A stretch of 64,000 bases of DNA from Agarophyton chilense. Lineage: Eukaryota > Rhodophyta > Florideophyceae > Gracilariales > Gracilariaceae. This document shows positions 1 through 7,891 of this stretch, one piece after another; position 1 is the first letter of the stretch, and each line of letters starts with the position of its first letter. The notes beneath the pieces are model-generated. The model was not told the DNA's origin. It did not search any database and worked only from the letters and a program-made list of their open reading frames with translations. The position numbers were made by a program, and so were the translations under genes. Location of the stretch: positions 496,001 through 560,000 of the forward strand of contig JARGXX010000093.1 of the NCBI GenBank assembly GCA_030374765.1. Reading direction: 5' to 3'.

Positions 1-860
1 GACTCCAGAATTACCACATCGATAATTTTTGTAAACTTTGTCAATCTTCTTAAACGTTTATGCCTGGACGTCATCAACACTCTTTTATTCTCTGGCGTCA
101 ACGTTAAAGATCACGAAAGATCGTCCACAACTTGTACACAACATCATCTTCACTTCAGCCGTGTTAGACCTAAAAAAGGCTTATGTTGGCGTTCCAAAAC
201 ACAAACCTATGCCACTAGCAATGCGAGTGCTACCAAAAACTTTCGATAGACTGATACCCTATCTGCCTCAACCGACTATCTCAAAAACGATTAAACAATT
301 TCTGATGGTACAGATAGACAGAGCCACCTAAAAGCCCGAATTGGGGTACCTCAGGGTGATTCCTCTAGCACCAAACTTTTCAATATCCACATGGATATCT
401 ACGTTGAAGACGTACTGAAAATCTGAAAACACTACTACACAGAAAATGAACGACTTATTCTCTTCGCAAACGATGTTAAGCTAGTGGCGAAAACAAAGAA
501 CGCGTTAAAAAATGCTGGATGTGTCAACAAGATGGACCAAGGACTACTGTATGACTTGAAACACAGAAAAGTGCTTTACTGTACAACAGATTGACGGCAC
601 TAGCCCATCGTTTACACTTGTTTATACCATTCAACGAATACAAACTAGTGTGAAATATCTTGGGGTGATTGTCAGAGAAAATGAAATCACTGATAAAAGC
701 TTCTTAAAAAGATTCAATCATGTACAGCTCCAACTGATGAAATTCGTGAACCAAGGGGTGAAGAAACAGATAATATCCCAAAAAGGTTTCATCTGTGTAA
801 AACAGTAGTACTGCTACTCGCTGAATACGCCATACATCCTACTTCCCAAACGTGTAATAT
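1..860 (+). mobile_element. Decayed LINE reverse transcriptase fragment
   Basis: This is the remains of a non-LTR retrotransposon reverse transcriptase, cut by the window edge. About residue 45 of the open stretch at 38-331 is a palm A-like motif (LDLKKAYVGVP). In another frame, at 343-480, lie GVPQGDSSSTKLFN and a degenerate catalytic box FANDVKLV in place of the usual FADD. Near 650-680 a third frame holds KYLGVIV, the motif that follows the thumb in LINE enzymes. At least two frameshifts and several stops separate these blocks, so no working protein is possible. The order of motifs fits LINEs better than LTR elements. I cannot assign a clade. It is unrelated in sequence to the better preserved LINE at 10.8-15 kb. 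Confidence 0.75.
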
Positions 861-1560
861 GAACCAAAACGGTAACGGGGTTGTAAGACCTGTCGGTTCT
901 AGGGAGTGCGGGATGTGCTCAACCTATGAGGCAGAGATTTAAGATATCTGTAAGGTGTGGCATCACCAGCCACTGAAGTGTGCAACAGGAACTGCGGGCG
1001 TACTGAGACTAAGTTGGTAGACCGTGATGCACAGCGCACGCGAGTCCGGAAAATCGTAAGAACACTATACTAACCTTTATGGTCGACTGTGGAAACCAAA
1101 AGGGGTAGTAGTCTAGTAGGCGTTTAACTCTACCATGTTGGTCGGCGTGACCATACTTGATGAAGATATATATATCACCGACCACCCGACCCACGGTGAC
1201 GATTCTCGCCACGTGGCCACGGGAAGGAGCACTGGAGGTGCACCTCCCTATCAACTTAATCCTATCTATCTAATACTAAATTAGCGAAAATCTAAAATAG
1301 ATGCGAATTAAACCACTGTAGTACAAGGCGCATGCACGCAACCATCCAGGTCCAACATGTCGCATCATTACCTCATCGCTGTAGCTCACTGTGAGGCGTG
1401 TGGAACACACGAGCAAAACGCGCACCGCTTCGTGTGTATTAATGTAAGCGACGCGCGTCTGTCCTACAGTTTCACTCATGTAATATATTAATTAAGCTAT
1501 TATTTGGACGTAACGCTGTACACAGAAGATTTATTTAGAGCCGTAAATTCAGTACGAAAC
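861..1560. other. No recognisable gene
   Basis: I see no gene, RNA or clear repeat here. Short open frames exist on the minus strand (up to about 80 codons), but none carries a familiar motif and none is conserved elsewhere in the window. Confidence 0.5.
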
Positions 1561-1680
1561 GCAAATGCGTTCTGCGTCGAGTAAGGCGCGCAATTACGAC
1601 AGTCTGCCCGGTACCGGACCGGAAGCCGCACGAATTCTCGCACTGGCCTTCCTCCTAATTGTCTATAGAAGGCCAACTTC

Positions 1681-1694
1681 GGTCGGCTCCGACC
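1681..1694. promoter_or_regulatory. Conserved palindrome upstream of zinc-finger gene copy 1
   Basis: The sequence GGTCGGCTCCGACC is a palindrome with 6-bp arms and a two-base centre, about 285 bp upstream of the start codon of zinc-finger copy 1. The same palindrome occurs at 53376-53389 upstream of copy 2, on the opposite strand. Its survival in two otherwise diverged upstream regions suggests a protein-binding site. It could also simply be part of a larger duplicated block that has not yet decayed. Confidence 0.4.
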
Positions 1695-1966
1695 AACTCT
1701 GGTCAAGTCAGCTCGACAAAAGCGGCTCACCCCCGCCCCTTTGGCACCAAAACTATCTCTTAGCACAGTCTGGGCCTCTTTTGCCATCAACTCTCTCCCT
1801 TTTTTTTCTTCACTTCGGGGTTGGATCCGCTTTCTACCGCGACTGCGCCGACCCTTTCTGCGAACCCGTCACTCACGTGGAACTGTTTAGCACCTCCTGT
1901 TGTTAACAGAACCACGTGATATGGCGTAGGGCTAACACTCTACGGTCATTTGGAATTCGTTCAAGA

Positions 1967-2032
1967 GTAAGTGACTTTCACTGCTCTTTTGGTATTGTGT
2001 GCAAGTACTGACTTTTTTTGTCTTGAATATAG
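1967..2032 (+). other. 66-bp intron that splits the start codon (A|TG)
   Basis: The intron begins GTAAGT, has a TACTGAC branch site and a T-rich tract, and ends ATAG. Exon 1 ends in A and exon 2 begins TGCCAACG, so splicing creates the ATG of MPTSS. The same arrangement is seen in copy 3 (GTAAAT at 54179, CAG ending at 54245, then TGCCGAGG). In copy 2 both splice sites have changed (ATAAGT and ATAA), and the change at the acceptor makes a genomic ATG instead. Splicing is inferred from signals and from the alignment of three copies. Confidence 0.65.
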
Positions 2033-2334
2033 TGCCAACGTCTTCAATTTCTTCGAGCGAGTATTCAACTATCCCAGGTTCCGATTTGAAAATGGAGGCC
2101 GTCAGCGTCCCCAAGGGAGCCACAGCCCTCACCGACTCTTCACCATCTCCCGAACCTCTTAGCAACTTGCGCACCCGCCACATCCTTCGAATCGTTAATC
2201 AGCTTAAGAAGCGTCTCCGCCGTCCTCCATCTCGTAAACTCTTCCTGAAGCGCTATGCCGTTTGCAGCATCAACATGTATAGCCAGCGCCAATTCGATGT
2301 ACAACAAGGCGGTCGTAAGCACCAAAACACACTA

Positions 2335-3003
2335 TGTAGTATTCTACTATGTCGGGGAATCCCATAGGATGATTTTTCGCGAAGTCGCGGTTGGAACTCA
2401 TAAGTGAGTGATGTCATCAAACTTGTGATATGAAACGGCACACCGCGTAGGATGCCAGGAGGCAGGGTACATTAGTGGAACACGTGGTATCACGAATGGA
2501 CTGGCTTGCAACGGCGCATGTAGTGGCGATACACGTGGCAGGTTTTACTACCCTTTGTAGCTAGACGTCCATTAGTAACCATACCCATACAGTGGTTTGG
2601 CTAAGTGGCTGACCACTGGGTATTATTTATATATTTATTTGGGCACTCACCCTGGCACACCGTATATAGTGCACCAGAGGTGAGCGCCGACTCCAAGTAA
2701 AGGAGACAACATGGGCATCATGACTATTCTGTTCCTCGCTTAGGATTCCTTAACCGGAGATCCGGACGAGCTATAATAGATAGTCAGCCCCCAACCACTT
2801 CACGAGCCGTCTCGTACCTACGTTCCCTAAACGTTTTACAGTTGCACTGTTCACCCTCGCTGGCGAGTAGTGGCCTTACACCCCACTTCCAGCTCGCTGG
2901 TGTTGTAGCTCTACCACCCCTTTTACTTCGCCGCAAGCGACCCATCTGCAGTCCAAACGCTGTTGCAGGTGTCTGCTCTCTCCGTTAGAGCCGATACTAT
3001 ACA
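2335..3003. repeat. About 669-bp insertion in zinc-finger copy 1, solo-LTR-like
   Basis: The insert begins TGTAGTATTC and ends GATACTATACA, so it has TG..CA ends and short inverted termini (TGTAGTAT against ATACTATACA). ACACTA lies on both sides (2329-2334 and 3001-3006). Because the last bases of the insert match the flank, the target duplication may be three to six bases. It interrupts the reading frame between the two fingers, and the other copies are continuous there. A TATA-rich stretch lies near 2625-2640. A solo LTR is the simplest reading; a small DNA element is possible. Confidence 0.5.
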
Positions 3004-3147
3004 CTACACCGCGCTTATTACAAAGACACCGACGTCTGGTGTCGTGTATGCAAGATCAAGTTCCCCGAAGCGGACGATCTCAAAGTTCATTACAGAAGTC
3101 TTTTTCATCATGCCATGGTCAGAATGAAGAACAATACTGTTTTCTAG

Positions 3148-3580
3148 AAAGTTTGCGATATATACATCCAGTATTTAAACCGTGATATAGGGCTTTACGC
3201 ATTTCATGTATTACTTCACACTTTTATACGTTTGCCTCTGCCTACCACATATATATATATTGGTCATTTTATCATTCGCACACCCTTCCCACTACAATAC
3301 ATCTTTCTGTCGTCGTTCTTTGACTTTTTTTCTTTGCTCTATTTTGGGTTGGTACTCTCTAGAGAATATCTACTACTTATGTCTCCTTGGGTTATAGCCA
3401 CCCGCGCTGTGTTCCTTAACAAAATTTGAAGGGATATGACGTTTAACACTACTATACTACAGGGGAGAAGATAGAAAAATCCAAAAGTTCTTTGCGGTTG
3501 CTCGTGTGATGCGTTTGAAATTTTTTAAGCTAAACGGAATTACTTTAGACTTTTATGCCAAACAAATTCGTTCTTCTGCA
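3148..3580. other. T-rich spacer
   Basis: T-rich DNA with a short AT dinucleotide run near 3248-3260. Two overlapping open frames of about 65 codons encode only hydrophobic low-complexity peptide and show no family signature. Confidence 0.4.
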
Positions 3581-4058
3581 TCAAGCGGCTTTCCATGGAG
3601 AGAATCCACTCTCATCAATTTTGAAGATCTGTTTGGGTGGTTCTATTTTGAACTGCTTAAACACTTGCGTGAGATGTGTATAGTGTTCTGCAAAAAGTCT
3701 CGAGAACATGTCCAGCTGTCGTGGTTTCTCCAACTGAGATCTTCGATTCAAATATACGTCAGAGTGCCGTCGCAAAAAGTTCCGACCAAAAACATTCCCG
3801 TGTTTCCTGTTGATGAAAAGCAATTATATCTTAGGTTCAAGTGAGAAAGGCTGTAAAAAAAATGGTACAACGTCTGCGAAGCAGTTGCGTGAAAGAGGAG
3901 TTTTTTATGCGTAAACGACAAGACAGACTATTTCGAAAGTGTTTCTTCTGGTCCTGAAAAGATTTGTTTACGGCTATTTGGTTTATATGTAACCAAGCTA
4001 CTTTTTGCTTGTTGCTTGCGCTGAAAAGCGGAGTACGGTACATTTTGTGTCCAAGCAC
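3581..4058 (-). mobile_element. Pogo/Tigger-like transposase fragment
   Basis: The open stretch 3823-3581 resembles the start of the DDE domain of pogo-like (Tc1/mariner superfamily, CENP-B/jerky type) transposases. It has a GRNFLRRHSDVYLNRR block like the family's FLKRHP..SLRKPE, followed about 45 residues later by KIEPPKQIFKIDESGFSPW. The aspartate in IDESGFS is where the first catalytic Asp sits. The upstream minus-strand sequence to 4058 is probably more of the same gene in other frames, but I recognise no motif in it. The rest of the catalytic domain and the inverted repeats are not seen. It is a short relic. Confidence 0.6.
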
Positions 4059-4139
4059 AGTTTTGTATGAATGTTGTTGAGCTGCAAGGCTCCAGTTAAG
4101 CGTAGTGCAAGTTTGTTGAGCAACACCTGGTTTCGGTGC

Positions 4140-4161
4140 AATTACACGTTTTCGTGTAATT
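4140..4161. repeat. Perfect hairpin, 9-bp arms
   Basis: AATTACACG and CGTGTAATT flank a TTTT loop. No gene or element boundary was found next to it, so its role is unknown. Confidence 0.45.
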
Positions 4162-4918
4162 TTGGCAACTCAAATGATGTATTGCGGATTTAGAGGGAGT
4201 CTTGGGGTCACGAGTGCGCTTTGCAAGTTCGGAAATTACCGCAGTTGACGACATGGTCGTTTTCCGTGGTAAAAAAACCCGCCAAATCTGATGGTGTCAT
4301 TAGGGTTTGAATCATATGAGCCGTTTCGACTGTAGAGTAGTTATTGTACATGAGCGTTTCATATCCTTGGAAAGTATGGAGAAATGTATTGAACAAAGCG
4401 AATTTATTTGGTCTACTTACCTACTTACCCCTGCTTTGGAGCACCCGATGATAGTGAATTGGGCGGCGGCGTGGACTAGTGTTGAATGGTAGTAAAGAGG
4501 TGTAGATGTCCTGGAGACTGTATGAGAATGTTAGAGGTGCGGTGCGAAACGGTTGCGCGGAGCGCATGACTGCGAATTGGCGGAAAGCATGGCGACAACA
4601 ACGGCTTTACGGCGGGGACGGAAGCGGGGGCAACGAAGGGGCAAGCGGCAGCGATGGACGACAGCGAGGGTTAAAATGGCGTTGACCCTGTAAGTTGCTC
4701 CTCGCAACACGAGACGGATTACCTTCGTACAGTACACGTAACCCTAGGCGTGTTTCTAGCAGATGAGAACATGACATGAAGATGGGCGAACAAATGGCAC
4801 ACACGTGTCCTCTTGTACCTCACGGAGGTGGCACGGGAGATGCAGCGCTTTCCGGCGGAAAGACGCACACGCACTTCTCCATCCGCCAGAGCAGCGCGAG
4901 GAATGCGAAGAGCGCGCG
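4162..4918. other. Spacer upstream of the SAM/DUF202 gene
   Basis: No gene is recognised. The right half (about 4540-4918) becomes GC-rich and probably holds the promoter and 5' UTR of the following gene. Small open frames on both strands look like by-products of base composition. Confidence 0.4.
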
Positions 4919-5551
4919 ATGGGCGCCGCCAGCACTGAGGCGTTGCGGCACGCACTGCGGCAGCGCGGGCTGCAGGCGTACGCGGCGCGCTTCGAGCAAG
5001 CCGCGCTACCGCCACACATGCTTCACTCGCTCACCAACCGCGAGCTTCGCGACGATCTGCACTTGGCTCCTCTCTCGCACCGTCGCGCCATTCTGCCCGT
5101 GCTAAGCGATCTTCGCGCCGCGCCAGCACTGCCTGACTTCGGGCGCGTGCTGGTGTATCTTTCTAACGTGCGTACGTTCCATTCGTGGTTGCGATTTGCC
5201 TTTCTGGCGTTGGTGCGATTGCACCCGTTGAGAGGCGACGGTTTGCTGCGTGGCGGCGCCCTGTGCGTCGCTTCGAGCCCGATCGCGTGGGCGTTGCGCT
5301 TGCCGCCCTCGCCGCCCTCGCTACATTATTTCCACGGAGAGAGACGACGTGGACCCAATGTTGACATTGCAATGCACGCTTCTGCCGCCCAAGTCGCCTC
5401 TCAATGTCAGTTTGAGCCTGTCAGTGCCGACATTCTTTCCGCTGTGCAACGCGACGTATCTTCGCAATTGTCTTTGCAGTGTACGCTCTTGCGCCGTGCC
5501 GTCTCTCCTCATCGGTGTACGTCGCATGCACAGCAAAATATGTGGCTTTGA
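4919..5551 (+). CDS. SAM domain plus DUF202/VTC1-like membrane protein (putative)
   Basis: The 210-residue protein is taken to start at the ATG at 4919, since upstream codons in the same frame are low-complexity. Residues 5-66 look like a sterile alpha motif: a helix with LRQRGLQAYAARFEQAAL, then LHSLTNRELRDDL and HRRAILPVLSDL. Residues 78-125 match the DUF202/VTC1 signature: YLSNVRTFHSWLRFAFLAL corresponds to YLANERTFL.WLR, followed by a hydrophobic GALCVASSPIAWAL segment. In the family this domain spans three membrane helices and in VTC complexes acts with polyphosphate synthesis in the vacuole. Here only about two helices are evident, and the last 80 residues do not look like the family, so a frameshift or unrecognised intron near 5330 is possible. 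SAM domains mediate protein association. Confidence 0.55.
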   Translation: MGAASTEALRHALRQRGLQAYAARFEQAALPPHMLHSLTNRELRDDLHLAPLSHRRAILPVLSDLRAAPALPDFGRVLVYLSNVRTFHSWLRFAFLALVRLHPLRGDGLLRGGALCVASSPIAWALRLPPSPPSLHYFHGERRRGPNVDIAMHASAAQVASQCQFEPVSADILSAVQRDVSSQLSLQCTLLRRAVSPHRCTSHAQQNMWL

Positions 5552-5815
5552 GCATTGTTCCTGCGGGAAGACGCGACGTACTCTCTTAATTGCGACTCAA
5601 ATGTACGCTTCGGCGACGTGTGTCGTGGCGTATCTCATCGTCGTTTCTGCGCTGTGAGCGTTGCGTTTTCGCTTCGAACGACGTCCACTGCATTGAGCTA
5701 AATACGGCCGCCTGGTCTCATCAACTCCGCCTCATGTCCATCTCTCCATCGTTGCAGACGCGGAACAAGCTTCTTATTGTTTCTAGCCGACCCATTCAGC
5801 TCATTTTCTAGCGTC

Positions 5816-7735
5816 ATGGACCCCAATCCCGCCAACACTCGCCCTCTGGTGTCCCGCAAGCGCATCGAGCGTATTCTGGATACTATGACACGCACTCCGG
5901 CCCAAATTCTTGGCGAATGTCCTTTGCCACGTCTTCCGCCGCGCCGATTTCGACCATCCCCGATATCTTACGAAGCCGCGCTCGCTATCACGCAAAGCTA
6001 TGGCAGCCCTTCCACATTGCTGGGGGAAGAACCTCTCCCAAAGCACCTACCGCCGAGGAAGCCCAGAAGACAAGCACTCGTTCAAGACGATGAAGAGGCA
6101 GACACCACGCCGCCAAACAACAGCAAGAAGCGGGGTCGTCTCCAGAGCGATGGCGAGCGCCTAGCCACGCCGCCAAAGAAGAGAAAAAGGAGTACCTCTG
6201 TTCCTTCAACCTGCATCGCTCTTGCAAAGAGTGCCGCACCGTGCGATGAGCGACGCTTACCGCAAGTCGGCAACGCTCGGGAGCATGTCGCTAAGAATTC
6301 AGGGAGACAAAATTGTACCCGTTTGAAACGGGGGCTGGAGAGAGGTGGCGACCATGAAGAAGCGCGCCAACAGAAGGTCAGGCGCAAAGAGCACAGGCAG
6401 AAGCCAGATACAGCTCAAAAATGCTCTGGGGAACGAGAAGATACGATTCCTGACAAACAGAATCGTCGACCACCTCCTCTAGGCCCCTTTGCTTTCAGGT
6501 CTGTACCAGCAGACAAAATCTTGGCCGTACGTCAACGTAGGAAGGGAGCCGGGAGTGACGGATCTCCTTCCGGCGTGGAGAAGCAGAAGCTCAGGGAGAG
6601 AGCCGCCCGGAAACCAATGCTTAGGCCCGTGCCGGCTAGTGTTGTTTTAGGCGAGGCTGCATCAGCCGCCAAGAAGGCGCCTCAAAATAACCGAGACTCA
6701 AAGAAGGGCTACCAATGCGATGGCTCTTCTTCGAACACGGAAAGGCAGAGGGGAGGGGGTAACACCCCCCGAAAACCCATGCTGAGATCCGTACCGGTGG
6801 ACGTCATTTTGGGGTCTGGAGCAGGCAAGTCTGCGCCCGTCGGGAAGATGGTGACCGGAAGTAACAGTCAGGTGAAAACCCCGCACCAACGTGATGGTGC
6901 TGCTTTCGGCGTAGGCATTGGAATGAGGAACAATGCCCGGAACCCGATGCTAAGGTCCATCCCCGTTGACGCTGCTGTAGGGCCTGACAAACACAAGTCC
7001 AAGTTGCCTACAGTCGTCGGCGGGACACATCGAGGCATGAAGGGATCGGCATCACCAGCATTGGTGTCCGCCGCAGACCCGTTGCCGCAACCAGTTCACC
7101 AACCTGCCACGCAGGAGGAGCTTGGTTCTTTAGCGAAAAAACTAGAGCAACTGGCTGCAGAGCAACGAGAGCTGCTTGGTCATTTTGATACCCTCGACAA
7201 GCTCTGCAATTCTTTCTATTCAAAGAAAGCACACAATGACTTCGAGGAGGTGGCAAGAAAGGCATTCGGCGTGCTTTTCAAATTCTGTCTGAAAAAGGAG
7301 ACAGAGATGCGAGTGCGGAAACGCACAAATGGCGGGTGGCAGGAGGCTAGAAATCAAGCGCTGGCAAATTACAAATACCTTGCGCGACAGTTTGGATCGC
7401 AACGTATTCTAGAATTGGAGAAGATAGGACGGACGAGAACGGCTCGTTTTCTGTCCCATCAAGTGCGCAAGATTTATGTTCGTATATTCATCTTGCAGAG
7501 ATGTTGGAACAGAGAACAGCGCATGGGCGAGAATGAAATGAAGTCTCTGATGAATTCCTTGCATCGCGAAGGGTCGTCGGCGGACATGAACAAAGCATTG
7601 TCGCAGAGGGAGACCGGATATATTGCAAATCTGTTGGACGACCATGCAAACATTGTTGGCTTACTCGACTCATTGATGTCTGATTGGAATGATGGGGACG
7701 ATCAGGCCGGGTTTGAAATCACAATGCCATTCTGA
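5816..7735 (+). CDS. Protein with repeated PMLRS(V/I)P motifs and conserved C-terminal helical domain
   Basis: I do not recognise this 639-residue, single-exon protein. The start at 5816 (MDPNPANTRP) is chosen over the ATG at 5777 because the tandem copy downstream has an aligned start (MAILIPN). The N-terminus holds TRTPAQILGE near residues 24-33 and a second LLGEEPLP near 67. Residues 95-220 are basic and charged with several nuclear-localisation-like clusters (PPKKRKRS). Then comes a motif repeated four times: FAFRSVPADKIL near 225, RKPMLRPVPASVVLG near 265, RKPMLRSVPVDVILG near 319 and RNPMLRSIPVDAAVG near 375. Residues 425-639 are a helix-rich domain (AKKLEQLAAEQRELL to GFEITMPF) shared with the downstream copy. 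A nuclear scaffold that binds several copies of one partner is an inference. Confidence 0.7.
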   Translation: MDPNPANTRPLVSRKRIERILDTMTRTPAQILGECPLPRLPPRRFRPSPISYEAALAITQSYGSPSTLLGEEPLPKHLPPRKPRRQALVQDDEEADTTPPNNSKKRGRLQSDGERLATPPKKRKRSTSVPSTCIALAKSAAPCDERRLPQVGNAREHVAKNSGRQNCTRLKRGLERGGDHEEARQQKVRRKEHRQKPDTAQKCSGEREDTIPDKQNRRPPPLGPFAFRSVPADKILAVRQRRKGAGSDGSPSGVEKQKLRERAARKPMLRPVPASVVLGEAASAAKKAPQNNRDSKKGYQCDGSSSNTERQRGGGNTPRKPMLRSVPVDVILGSGAGKSAPVGKMVTGSNSQVKTPHQRDGAAFGVGIGMRNNARNPMLRSIPVDAAVGPDKHKSKLPTVVGGTHRGMKGSASPALVSAADPLPQPVHQPATQEELGSLAKKLEQLAAEQRELLGHFDTLDKLCNSFYSKKAHNDFEEVARKAFGVLFKFCLKKETEMRVRKRTNGGWQEARNQALANYKYLARQFGSQRILELEKIGRTRTARFLSHQVRKIYVRIFILQRCWNREQRMGENEMKSLMNSLHREGSSADMNKALSQRETGYIANLLDDHANIVGLLDSLMSDWNDGDDQAGFEITMPF

Positions 7736-7891
7736 GGAATTGAATTCTGATTTTGTGTAAACCACTCTTGGTTGGCTCCGGTATGCCAAAAGAATGTGTA
7801 CTTCAGCACATTCTACGCCGAGGCGAAGGACAGGGAATGGTGTGATAGGGAATCCTCGCCGAGTGTGCGCCCAGCTTGCTCAACTTCGGCC

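Larger units (their letters stand above)
1966..3147 (+). pseudogene. Two-finger U1-like C2H2 zinc-finger gene, copy 1, interrupted
   Basis: This is a small zinc-finger protein gene, broken. After a 66-bp intron the protein starts MPTSSISSSEYS. It has a serine-rich, acidic N-terminal part of about 50 residues, a basic stretch (KKRLRRPPSRK) and then the first finger at about 2250-2320. That finger has lost its first Cys (Tyr) and first His (Gln). The frame is cut after GRKHQNT by an insertion at 2335-3003. It resumes LHRAYYKDTDVW and holds an intact second finger (C-x2-C-x12-H-x5-H, CRVC to H) at 3030-3110, ending at TAG 3145-3147. Two more copies lie at 52593-53034 (minus) and 54178-54808 (plus). 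The spacing of the fingers resembles U1/matrin-type fingers, which bind RNA or DNA. Function is unknown. Confidence 0.7.

Noticed and set aside
1565-1906. A 113-codon plus-strand frame upstream of zinc-finger copy 1
   Set aside because: The matching upstream region of copy 2 aligns as DNA with many indels that do not keep this frame, so it is more likely promoter and 5' UTR.
3206-3429. Two overlapping hydrophobic frames that could look like small membrane proteins
   Set aside because: They arise from a T-rich tract, and T-rich DNA gives Phe/Leu/Ser peptides by default.
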